The position numbers were made by a program, and so were the translations under genes. DNA of 64,000 nt from Duganella dendranthematis (GTDB lineage: Bacteria > Pseudomonadota > Gammaproteobacteria > Burkholderiales > Burkholderiaceae_D), in the NCBI RefSeq assembly GCF_012849375.1, contig NZ_CP051684.1, positions 62,001 through 126,000 on the forward strand, written 5' to 3'. Shown piece after piece: positions 19,627 through 30,068 of this stretch. Within the stretch, counting starts at the first letter, position 1. Every line of letters begins with the position of its first letter. The notes below the pieces were generated by a model. The model ran no database searches and was not told where the DNA came from. It saw only the letters and a list, made by a program, of their open reading frames with translations.

Positions 19627-19825
19627 CGTGCACGGCAACGTGCTGGGCGCCGTCCAGGGGCATAACCTGACGGAGAAGAAAGATGGTGTGGAGGCCACGG
19701 TGTCGTTCGCGCCGGGCCACGCCACCCATATGATCGAAGTCGACGATGACCTGACCACGGTCGATGATGTCGACGAATTCCAGCAACGCCTGCGCAGCCA
19801 TCTGCAGAAACACCAGCAGCCTTAA
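19604..19825 (+). CDS. Small uncharacterised protein overlapping the previous gene
   Basis: 73 aa from ATG 19604 (MKMTIVTDVHGNVLGAVQGH), preceded by GGGGGA at the right distance. It overlaps the upstream reading frame by 23 nt in another frame, indicating translational coupling. The N-terminal VTDVHGNVLGAVQ and central GVEATVSFAPGHATHMIEVDDDL suggest a compact beta protein; the C-terminus is a charged helix. A strong terminator follows, closing a two-gene operon. Function unknown. Confidence 0.75.
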   Translation: MKMTIVTDVHGNVLGAVQGHNLTEKKDGVEATVSFAPGHATHMIEVDDDLTTVDDVDEFQQRLRSHLQKHQQP

Positions 19826-19833
19826 GCAAGGCC

Positions 19834-19868
19834 AAGCCGCAGCGACGGTGCCGCTGCGGCTTCTTTTC
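19834..19868 (+). terminator. Rho-independent terminator of the small two-gene operon
   Basis: AAGCCGCAGC and GCTGCGGCTT form a perfect 10-bp stem around a 9-nt loop, followed by TCTTTT. It ends 2 nt before the stop codon of the convergent rraA-like gene; on that strand no T-run follows the stem. Confidence 0.85.
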
Positions 19869-19869
19869 C

Positions 19870-20364
19870 TCAAGCCAGCTTTTGCTGCGCAATCAGCACG
19901 CCGTCGGCATCGGCATAAATCCAGTCACCCGGATTGACCGGCACGCCGGCGATCTGCACCCGCACATTGCGTTCGCCCACGCCCTTCTTGCTGCTTTTTT
20001 GCGGATGCGCCGCCAGCGCGCGCACGCCGATGTCGCAGGCGTTGATTTCCTCGGTATCGCGGATGCAACCGTCAACGATGATGCCGGACCAGCCGTTGTC
20101 CTGCGCCAGCAAACCCAGCTGACCGCCGACCAGCGCCCGCCGCAGGCTGCCGCCGCCGTCCACCACCAGCACATTGCCGTCGCCCGGCGTTTCCAGCATG
20201 GCGCGCACCATGGCGTTGTCTTCATGCACCTTCAGCGTCACCACGCGGCCGCAAAAGCGTACCCGCTGGCCGTAGTGCTTGAACACCGGCGGCAGCACGT
20301 TCAGACGCCCGTCTTCCAGCAGGTTGGCGTGGTCGTCGCACAAATCGGTGGTGGCAAAACTCAT
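19870..20364 (-). CDS. rraA: RraA-family protein (RNase E inhibitor / HMG-aldolase fold)
   Basis: The ATG at 20362-20364 with AAGGA upstream gives 164 aa ([12 protein letters not shown]), preferred over an ATG five codons earlier. It carries [20 protein letters not shown] and the fold signature [14 protein letters not shown], where the RD pair is the metal-binding or substrate site. RraA of E. coli inhibits RNase E; many bacterial members are instead 4-hydroxy-4-methyl-2-oxoglutarate or oxaloacetate lyases, so the role is open. It follows the MFS gene on the same strand only if transcription crosses 33 nt. Confidence 0.88.
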   Translation of the reverse strand: MSFATTDLCDDHANLLEDGRLNVLPPVFKHYGQRVRFCGRVVTLKVHEDNAMVRAMLETPGDGNVLVVDGGGSLRRALVGGQLGLLAQDNGWSGIIVDGCIRDTEEINACDIGVRALAAHPQKSSKKGVGERNVRVQIAGVPVNPGDWIYADADGVLIAQQKLA

Positions 20365-20397
20365 GGCGGTTCCTTGCATCGTTAAAATGCTTTGATT

Positions 20398-21639
20398 CTA
20401 TGCGGTTTTCGGCGTCGCCACCACGCGCGTGTTGCTGCCGACACCCACCGCCGTCAGGATCACCAGCGCCTGGAAGATGCCGATGAACACGAACACGCCG
20501 GCCGGATGGTGCGCATCCATCAGCGCGCCGAACAGCAGCGGCCCCAGCGCCAGGCCGCTGTCCAGGCCAGAGTACACCACGCCGAACACGCGGCCGGTGG
20601 CGTTGGCCGGCGCCGCAGCGCGTATCATCAGGTCACGCGATGGGCCGGAGATACCGGTCACCAGGCCGATCGCGCCCATCAGCCCTACCGCCAGCCACGC
20701 CGGCACCACAGCCGCCGCCAGAACCAGCGCTAGCAGCGCCGCCGTGCCGAAGGCGATCATGATGATACGGTCATGGTTGCGGCTGCCGGCGCCGAGGAAA
20801 CCGCCATACGCCATGCCTGCCGCCGACGCGAACATGAAGCAGGTGTAGGCCGAGGTAGCCGTGCCCAGCGACATGCCGTACAGGCTGACCAGGCTGGTGG
20901 CGGCAAAGGTCTGGATGCCGGCCAGCGCCACGGCGGAGATCAGGAAGAAGGCGAAGCACAGCCACACCACTTTCAGTTTGAGGAAGCCGAAGGCGCTGGC
21001 GTCGGCGTTGGCAGGTCCGGCCTTGGCGCCAGCCACGCCGGCCAACGGAATCGCGGCCGGCTCGGGACGCAGCGCGTGGCGGTTCCAGACCAGCAGCGCC
21101 AGCACCATCAACGGCAACAGCGCGGCGCTCAGCAACGCAGTGCGCCAGTCGCTGCGGCCCGCCACAAACGTCAGGAACAGCGGCGATAGCGCCCAGCCGA
21201 TATTGCCGCTGATGCCGTGCACCGAGAAGCCATGCGCCAGCCGCGCCTTGGACACGCGCTGGTTCAGCAGTGTGTAATCGGCCGGATGGAATACACTGTT
21301 GCCGCAGCCGGCCAGCAAGGCGCCCAGCATCATTTGCGGATAGCTGTGCGCGCTCGACAGCATCACCGCCGACACGCCCAGCAGCGCAATCCCGCTGAAC
21401 AGCACGGTGCGCGCGCCGAGCCGGTCGACCACGAAGCCTGCCATCGCCTGCCCCACGCCGGACACCACGAAAAACACCGTCATCAGCAGCCCCAGCTCTG
21501 AATAGCTGAGACCGAACTCGGGCTTCAGCCACGGAATTAGCGCCGCCAGAATCACGTGATAAAAATGCGAAGTGCCGTGCGCCAGCCCTACCAGCCCGAT
21601 CACGCGGGCGTCCTGCCGCAGCAAGGTCTTGTCGTTCAT
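20398..21639 (-). CDS. MFS transporter, fosmidomycin-resistance-like
   Basis: 413 aa from ATG 21637-21639 (AGGGGAG upstream). About 12 membrane helices are evident, with the loop 2-3 motif GFVVDRLGARTVLF near residue 65 and GHGTSHFYH-like LAHGTSHFYHVILAAL at the N-terminus, typical of the Fsr subgroup. Divergent from an AraC regulator 90 nt away, which probably controls it. A paralogous arrangement occurs at 53.4-55.5 kb. The exported compound cannot be inferred. Confidence 0.85.
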   Translation of the reverse strand: MNDKTLLRQDARVIGLVGLAHGTSHFYHVILAALIPWLKPEFGLSYSELGLLMTVFFVVSGVGQAMAGFVVDRLGARTVLFSGIALLGVSAVMLSSAHSYPQMMLGALLAGCGNSVFHPADYTLLNQRVSKARLAHGFSVHGISGNIGWALSPLFLTFVAGRSDWRTALLSAALLPLMVLALLVWNRHALRPEPAAIPLAGVAGAKAGPANADASAFGFLKLKVVWLCFAFFLISAVALAGIQTFAATSLVSLYGMSLGTATSAYTCFMFASAAGMAYGGFLGAGSRNHDRIIMIAFGTAALLALVLAAAVVPAWLAVGLMGAIGLVTGISGPSRDLMIRAAAPANATGRVFGVVYSGLDSGLALGPLLFGALMDAHHPAGVFVFIGIFQALVILTAVGVGSNTRVVATPKTA

Positions 21640-21729
21640 ACTGCTCTCCCCTGGATATTTTGCCAAAGTGTAAGCAATTTGCGTCAGTCTGATTTAAGAT
21701 AGAGCGACAACCTTTATCGCTTTTCTGCC

Positions 21730-22515
21730 ATGCCTATTCCCATCGTCAACCATACCCGCTTCGACTGGCACAGCGACACGCCCAGCGCCGAGCGGCCGCT
21801 GACGATGTCCGGACGCGATCTGCAAGCGGCCGCCGTACTGCTGCCGCACCACCACAGCTGGGGCCAGTTCACCTACGCGTTGCAAGGCGTAATGCGGGTC
21901 GAAGCCAACCACAGCAGCTGGATCGTGCCGCAGCAGCGCGCCGTCTGGATTCCGCCCGGCGTGGTGCATGGTGTCACCGTGCTGGAAAATACCCACTTGC
22001 GGCCGATGTCCGTGTACGCCGGCCGCGCGCCGTTCGCCGGCAACGAATGCAAGGTGCTGGAGTTGTCCAGCCTGCTGCGCGAACTGCTGACGGCGCTGGA
22101 ACAGCACGACCGCAACGAGCAATCGCCACGCGAACACCTGCTGATGGAAATGATCCTGGACGAAATCCCGCGCTGCGCGGTGCAGCCGGTGCGCGTGCCG
22201 CTGCCCACCGACAAGCGCCTGAAAACGCTGTGCGAGGCGCTGATCGCCGATCCCGGCGCGGAACGCACTTTGGCCGACTGGGCCGGCCAGGTCGGCGCCT
22301 CCGAACGTACCCTCGCCCGCCTGTTCGAGCGCGAACTGGGCATGGGCTTCGCGCAATGGCGCCAGCAAGCGCGGCTGGCGCACGCGGCGCCGCTGATCGC
22401 CAACGGCATGCCGCTGTCGCAGGTGGCGGCCGAACTGGGCTACGCCAGCCAGTCCGCCTTCTCGGCCATGTTTCGCAAAACCTTCGGCTGCTCGCCGTCA
22501 GCATTTTTTAAATAA
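21730..22515 (+). CDS. AraC-family regulator with cupin N-terminal domain
   Basis: 261 aa. The N-terminal cupin (residues ~40-110) has HHHSWGQFTYALQGVMRV and WIPPGVVHGVTV; the C-terminal DNA-binding domain (~165-261) has two helix-turn-helix units (LADWAGQVGASERTLARLF and LSQVAAELGYASQSAFSAMF). This is the NimR-like AraC subgroup that controls adjacent efflux genes. Divergent from the MFS gene. Confidence 0.9.
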   Translation: MPIPIVNHTRFDWHSDTPSAERPLTMSGRDLQAAAVLLPHHHSWGQFTYALQGVMRVEANHSSWIVPQQRAVWIPPGVVHGVTVLENTHLRPMSVYAGRAPFAGNECKVLELSSLLRELLTALEQHDRNEQSPREHLLMEMILDEIPRCAVQPVRVPLPTDKRLKTLCEALIADPGAERTLADWAGQVGASERTLARLFERELGMGFAQWRQQARLAHAAPLIANGMPLSQVAAELGYASQSAFSAMFRKTFGCSPSAFFK

Positions 22516-22624
22516 CAACAATAATGACCGTTCGTTAAGTTTTCCTATTTTCTGCCGATAAGCTGTGCTTGGACAAAAGTACGGTACATTAGTGGAAACC
22601 AATCAATTAGAAAAAACCTATCGA

Positions 22625-23518
22625 ATGGCGGACCTGTCTCTCTTCTCGAACGAACAGATCGCGGCCCTGCTGTCGGCGCTGCCGGACCCGGCATTCATCC
22701 TCACCCGTAGCGGCCGCTACGCCGCTGTATTCGGCGGTACCGATAGCCGCTACTACCACGACGGTAGCGGCCTGGTCGGCAAGACCCTGGACGACGTGCT
22801 GCATCCGGAAAAAGCCGCCTGGTTCCAGGCGCAGGTCGCTATCGCGCTGGCCTCGCAGGGTTTGCATGTGGTGGAATACGCGCTGGGGCGGGACGACGTC
22901 AAAGGCATCGGCACCGACGGCCCGGAAGAACTGATCTGGTTTGAAGGCCGCGTGCAGACGCTGGGCTATCAGGTGCTGGAAGAAGAAGCGGTGCTGTGGG
23001 TCGCCAGCAATATCACCGCAAGTAAGAAACTGGAAGCGCTGCTGCGCATGCAGAGCGAGACCGATTCACTCAGCAACCTGCCCAACCGCCGCAAGCTGAT
23101 GAGCAGCCTGACCGAGCATTTCGAACTGTTCGCCCGCTACAAGACGCCGGCCTCGGTGCTGATTTTCGATATCGACCACTTCAAGAGCATCAACGACGGC
23201 CAAGGCCATCTGGCCGGCGACAGGACCATCGCGGCCACTGCCGATGTCTGCCGGAGGGAGTTGCGCGCCACCGATTTTCCGGCGCGGCTGGGAGGGGATG
23301 AATTTGTCGTGCTGATGCCGCACACCGACAGCGAACAAGCGCTGCCGATCACGGAAAGGCTGCGCCAGCGCATCGCCGAACAGGCCGGCGCCACCATCAG
23401 CGGCGGCCTGAGCGAGATGACAGCGGGCGACCTGTCCTACGAAGAAGTGCTGAAGCGGGCGGACGACGCGCTGTACTGCGCCAAACGCGACGGCCGCAAT
23501 CGCATCGTCCGCTCGTAA
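22625..23518 (+). CDS. PAS-GGDEF diguanylate cyclase
   Basis: 297 aa if started at ATG 22625; an in-frame GTG at 22565 would add 20 residues and neither has a strong ribosome binding site. Residues ~1-125 are PAS-like (LLSALPDPAFILTRSGRYAAVFGG), followed by a GGDEF domain with intact RLGGDEF (223-227) and an RATD inhibitory site five residues before it. It should be an active, product-inhibited c-di-GMP synthase. Soluble. Convergent with clpB, 4 nt apart. Confidence 0.9.
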   Translation: MADLSLFSNEQIAALLSALPDPAFILTRSGRYAAVFGGTDSRYYHDGSGLVGKTLDDVLHPEKAAWFQAQVAIALASQGLHVVEYALGRDDVKGIGTDGPEELIWFEGRVQTLGYQVLEEEAVLWVASNITASKKLEALLRMQSETDSLSNLPNRRKLMSSLTEHFELFARYKTPASVLIFDIDHFKSINDGQGHLAGDRTIAATADVCRRELRATDFPARLGGDEFVVLMPHTDSEQALPITERLRQRIAEQAGATISGGLSEMTAGDLSYEEVLKRADDALYCAKRDGRNRIVRS

Positions 23519-23522
23519 GGGA

Positions 23523-26120
<2,598 letters not shown>

Positions 26121-26142
26121 GGTGTTGCTCCGATATATTTAA

Positions 26143-26170
26143 CTATCGCTAACATAGGGATCAGCGATAG
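26143..26170. repeat. Dyad straddling the clpB -10 element
   Basis: CTATCGCT (26143-26150) and AGCGATAG (26163-26170) form a perfect 8-bp inverted repeat with a 12-nt spacer that contains the sigma-32 -10 box. It does not match the CIRCE sequence. It looks like an operator for an additional repressor, or possibly chance. Confidence 0.5.
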
Positions 26171-26179
26171 CTTTTCAAG
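26152..26179 (-). promoter_or_regulatory. Sigma-32 heat-shock promoter of clpB
   Basis: On the minus strand CTTGAAA, 13 nt, then CCCTATGT, against the RpoH consensus CTTGAAA-N12-15-CCCCATNT. The -10 ends 31 nt before the clpB start codon. Confidence 0.8.
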
Positions 26180-26185
26180 GAGCAG

Positions 26186-26644
26186 CTACAACCATTTGTT
26201 TAGCGCCTGGTCGTCGCTGACGCGGGCATCCACCCAGCGCGCGCCCTCGGGCGTCTGCTCCTTCTTCCAAAACGGCGCTTCCGTCTTCAGATAGTCGATG
26301 ATGAACTCGCTGGCGGCGAACGCCTCGCCCCGGTGCGCCGAGGTCACCGCCACCAGCACGATCTGATCTTTCGGCTGGAGCGGCCCCACGCGGTGGATCA
26401 CCAGCGCGCTGAAAATCGGCCAGCGCAACTTTGCCTTATCAATAATGTCACTGATCGCCTGCTCGGTCATGCCCGGATAGTGCTCCAGCTCCATCTCCGA
26501 CACAGTAGCGCCTTCATTCAGATCGCGCACCGTGCCGACGAAGGTGACCACGCCCCCCACTTTGGGATAGCCGGCGCGCAACTGCGCCACCTCGGTCGAC
26601 AAATCGAAATCCCCGGTCTGAATGCGGACTTCGCTCAAGCTCAT
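26186..26644 (-). CDS. moaE: Molybdopterin synthase catalytic subunit MoaE
   Basis: 152 aa from ATG 26642-26644, whose ATGA overlaps the DUF349 stop. The active-site residues of the family are present: R40 (GTVR), H104-R105 (SAHRGEAF), K120 and K127. MoaE, with sulfur-charged MoaD, converts precursor Z to molybdopterin. No moaA, moaC or moaD lies nearby, so it has been separated from its pathway and coupled to the DUF349 gene. Confidence 0.94.
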   Translation of the reverse strand: MSLSEVRIQTGDFDLSTEVAQLRAGYPKVGGVVTFVGTVRDLNEGATVSEMELEHYPGMTEQAISDIIDKAKLRWPIFSALVIHRVGPLQPKDQIVLVAVTSAHRGEAFAASEFIIDYLKTEAPFWKKEQTPEGARWVDARVSDDQALNKWL

Positions 26645-29154
26645 GCGCGCTCCGACGCGCCGATGCGGCGGAACAATTGCTCGATGCGGCTGGCGGTGCG
26701 GGCGTCGGCCAGGGCCGGCATCGCGCACAGTTGCAGATAGGCGGCAGTGGCCGATTGCGGCTTCTGGCCCGATTTCAGCGACGATTGCAGCACTTCGACC
26801 TGCATCTTCAGCCGTTCGCGGGCAAACTCGGCGCCGCTGTCGACGCCGGCCACGATTTCCAGCCGCAACACTTCGTCCAGCAGCTTGGCGCGGTTGCGCT
26901 CCAGCTGCGCCGCGTAGTCGCTGCGCTTGCCGTTGAGCGCATCCAGCGCGGCATTGAAGCGGCCTTGCAGTGCGCGTTCGTAATCATTACCCAGCGACGG
27001 CAAGGCCGCCCATTTGGCTTGCCACTCGGCGGCGTCGATGGCGGCGCCATCCGAGGCGACTTCGTTTTCCAGCGCCTGGTTCAGGCGCAGCTTGTCGCGC
27101 AGCGCATTGGCCTGGGCCGCGCCGGCACGGCGCTTGATCGCGTCCGCCTGCGCCTGCACCTTGCCGACCGCGTTGTGATACCGCTGATTAATGCGCGCTT
27201 CGGACGCGCGCGGCACCACGCCAGCCGCGTTCCAGGCAGTGGCGGCGTCCTTCAGCGCCTTGGCGATGGCGGCCAGCTGGGCCTTGTCGTCGCCGCTGAA
27301 GCTGGCCTCTTCCAGTTCGTGGCAGATGGCTTCGCGGGCGTGCAGATGCGCTTTGCGCTCGTGATCGGCGGCGTGGGCGGTTTCCTTGCGCTTGGCAAAG
27401 ATGGCGTCGCAGGCGGCGCGGAAACGCTGCCACAGCGCCTGCTCGACCTTGCGTTCCAGCGGCAGCGACTTGGCCTGCTCCTGCCAGCGTTCCTGCAGGC
27501 GGCGCAGCTTGTCCAGCGTGTGGCGCTCGGACGGCTCCAGCGCTTCCGCTTCGGCAATCAGTTCCTCGCGCTTGGCGGCCTCCACCTTGCGCTGCTCGGA
27601 CAGCGGCGCCAGCATTTGCGCCAGCACCTTGTCGAAGGTATGGTCGAGCTTGCGCTTTTCCTTGCGATCGATGGTGCCCAAACGGGTCCACATCTGGCGC
27701 AGGCGCTGGCCGGCGGCGGCCACATTTTTCAGGTCGGCGCCGTCGGCGGCCACTGATTCGGCCAGCGCGCGGGTCTCGGCAATCAGCGCCTCGGCCTTGG
27801 CGGCGTTGGCGTGACGCTCGTCCGCCAGTTGCTTGAAGTGGGCGGCGGCCGGGGCGTAGGCGCTGGTGCAGGCGGCGTCGAAGCGCTCCCACAGCGATTT
27901 TGGCGCGTGGCCGGAAACGGCGTCCAGCGCTTTCCAGCGGTCGCGCATGCTGCCGACTTTCTTGGCCAGCTCGCTCATCGACATTTTTTGACCGGCCAGG
28001 TCTTCCACCGCCTTGACCAGTTCCTCACGCGAGACGTTGCCGCCCCAGCGGGCCCAGTCGCCCAAGCGCTTGAGTTCGGCGCGGACGTGGGTCAGGTGGT
28101 CGTTCTGGGCGGGCGTGAGGCGGGCTTTGTGATCGCGCAGCCATTTATCGTGTTCGGCGGCGGCGTGCAGTTGGCCTTGCTCCAGGGCAGCTTCCAGCGC
28201 GTCCATGGTTTCCAGGAATTTTTTGTCGACTTCCGTTGGCGGCTGCTTGGGTTGTTTTGGCTGTTTGGCTGGCTTGGCGAGCACGGCGTTGGCCGCTGCT
28301 GTGCCGGCGGCGGCGGATTCACCGCTCGCTGTGGCGGAGGCGGCATCGCCCGTCGCCGGGTCTGCGGCCGCGTTGGCGACGCCAGCGGCAGCCGGGGCCG
28401 AGGCAGCGGCGGACGCAGCGACAGGCTTTGACGCCACCGTCAACGTGGTGCGCGTCTGCTCGACCGCTTGGGCGAAGTCGCTCAGCAGGTGGCGCGGCAA
28501 GGCGCCGTGTTCGGGTGCTTGCTGGTATTCCACCTGATCGGCGGCGTGGCGTTCCAGCGCTTGCAGCGCCTCGTCCGCCGGCAGGCCGGCTTGCGGCAAC
28601 TTGCGCACCGCCGCCAGCGCATCGATGATGCGGCGCTGCAATGCCACCTGCGCCTCCAGCCGCGCCGCCAGCGCCGCGCGGGCGGTCGCATACGGTTCGG
28701 CCAGCGCCGGCACCGCCGCCACCACCTGCCATTGGCGATCCAGCTCCGCCACCTGGTTCGGCGTCAGTTTCTCATCTTGCAACATGCGGTGGGCCAGATC
28801 AAGGCAAGCCTGGGCCTTTTGCTGCTCGGCCAATTGGTAACGAATGGCGTCCAGCCGCCCCTGCATCAGCTTGGCGACGCGGCGGTCGGTATTGCGCACC
28901 GCCTGCAACACCTGTTCCAGGGCTGGCTGCGACTGCACATACTCCGCCGCGCTCAGACGCACGCTGGCAAACTCGCTCTCCAGGATCAAGGCGACGGCGG
29001 CCGCTTCGTTGCCATTCAGCGCGGCGGCGCGCTGCGTTTGCGCGTCCCGACGACCGGCAGTGGCGGCCGCAGCCGCATCCTGTTCGGGCGTGGCCGCAGG
29101 TGCTGTGGGAACGGCCGAGGTCTCGGTCGCACGCTTAAAGAGGAAATCGAACAT
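26641..29154 (-). CDS. DUF349 coiled-coil protein
   Basis: 837-aa, highly charged, alanine-rich helical protein without signal peptide or membrane helix. Repeated DUF349-type units run from about residue 350 to 750, with the typical W-x-x-x-G and F-x-x-A-C/R patterns (ARWGGNVSREEL, WERFDAACTSAYAPAAAHFKQL, LWQRFRAACDAIFAKR, ATAWNAAGVVPRASEARINQRY). An Ala/Pro/Lys-rich linker lies near residues 235-300. Function of the family is poorly defined. Upstream of and overlapping moaE. Confidence 0.85.
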   Translation of the reverse strand: MFDFLFKRATETSAVPTAPAATPEQDAAAAATAGRRDAQTQRAAALNGNEAAAVALILESEFASVRLSAAEYVQSQPALEQVLQAVRNTDRRVAKLMQGRLDAIRYQLAEQQKAQACLDLAHRMLQDEKLTPNQVAELDRQWQVVAAVPALAEPYATARAALAARLEAQVALQRRIIDALAAVRKLPQAGLPADEALQALERHAADQVEYQQAPEHGALPRHLLSDFAQAVEQTRTTLTVASKPVAASAAASAPAAAGVANAAADPATGDAASATASGESAAAGTAAANAVLAKPAKQPKQPKQPPTEVDKKFLETMDALEAALEQGQLHAAAEHDKWLRDHKARLTPAQNDHLTHVRAELKRLGDWARWGGNVSREELVKAVEDLAGQKMSMSELAKKVGSMRDRWKALDAVSGHAPKSLWERFDAACTSAYAPAAAHFKQLADERHANAAKAEALIAETRALAESVAADGADLKNVAAAGQRLRQMWTRLGTIDRKEKRKLDHTFDKVLAQMLAPLSEQRKVEAAKREELIAEAEALEPSERHTLDKLRRLQERWQEQAKSLPLERKVEQALWQRFRAACDAIFAKRKETAHAADHERKAHLHAREAICHELEEASFSGDDKAQLAAIAKALKDAATAWNAAGVVPRASEARINQRYHNAVGKVQAQADAIKRRAGAAQANALRDKLRLNQALENEVASDGAAIDAAEWQAKWAALPSLGNDYERALQGRFNAALDALNGKRSDYAAQLERNRAKLLDEVLRLEIVAGVDSGAEFARERLKMQVEVLQSSLKSGQKPQSATAAYLQLCAMPALADARTASRIEQLFRRIGASERA

Positions 29155-29232
29155 GGTGCCCAGTGGTGATGGCTAAAACCACCATCATAGCAAAGCAGGG
29201 GAAATTTGCCCGGCTAGTGCTCTACGGGGCGG

Positions 29233-29940
29233 TTATTTCATAATTGCATCGTCGCGCGACTGCTGCCGCGCGGGCTTTTTCGGCGGTGGGGCCGGTACTT
29301 CTTCCAGGCTGACGATCGGCAACACCTGCAAGCCGGGAATGGAAATCTGGCCGTCATCCACCTCCCCGCCCGGCAGCGCGCGACGGCGGGCCGACACTTG
29401 CGCCGCCTCCGCCGGCGGCAGGCCGGAGCGCTTCATTTCATCAAGATGCTTGTCGTGCATCATTAATTGATTGGCGATCGAGAACCAGGTATCGCCGGCG
29501 ATGGCGTTGCGCGCCAGGACAAACAATTCCTGTTCTTCCTTTTCCAGCCGCTTCAGCAGCGAGGCGCAGAACAGGTCGATGCTGTCGCACACTTCGCTGA
29601 CTTGCTCATCGCGCACATCAGCCAGTGACCCCAGCTTCTCTTGCAGCAGGCGGATCGACGTCAGCGCCGACTGGTTCAGACGGTTGAGTTCATCTAATAG
29701 ATGATCGGCACGCTCGGTCGCATCGCGCAGCGCCGGGATCAGATACATTTCAGTCTTGCGCCAGTGGCAAGCCTGATACAGGGTGTTGAGGTTTTCGCAA
29801 GCGTATTCCAGTTGCGACAGCGTCATGCGGTTCTGCTGCATGAGCGTGGTGCGCACATACTTTTGAAACGATAGCAAACTCAAACGAACACTGGCTTGCT
29901 CGACCGAGAGGGCTACCAAAGTGTATGTGGCGGTTAACAT
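29233..29940 (-). CDS. Hemerythrin-like helical protein, uncharacterised
   Basis: 235 aa from ATG 29938-29940 (GGGAG nine nt upstream); the open frame extends 38 codons further without a ribosome binding site. Residues ~20-165 are helical, with an ACHWRKTEMYLIPAL segment and RLEKEEQELFVLAR near residue 135 reminiscent of the HxxxE and HExEE ligands of hemerythrin bundles, but not all ligand histidines can be placed. A proline-rich tail with PAPPPKKPARQ ends it. A metal site is possible, not shown. Confidence 0.55.
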   Translation of the reverse strand: MLTATYTLVALSVEQASVRLSLLSFQKYVRTTLMQQNRMTLSQLEYACENLNTLYQACHWRKTEMYLIPALRDATERADHLLDELNRLNQSALTSIRLLQEKLGSLADVRDEQVSEVCDSIDLFCASLLKRLEKEEQELFVLARNAIAGDTWFSIANQLMMHDKHLDEMKRSGLPPAEAAQVSARRRALPGGEVDDGQISIPGLQVLPIVSLEEVPAPPPKKPARQQSRDDAIMK

Positions 29941-30068
29941 TCTGACTGACTCCCAGGGCTGGATAGCGGAAGTAAAAGTGTAAAGTTTCCCGACAACGGC
30001 GCTTTGCGCTAGAACAAACCCGCAGGCACGTTTGGTAGCACCAATATATCTCAAGCGTGGCGCGAATG

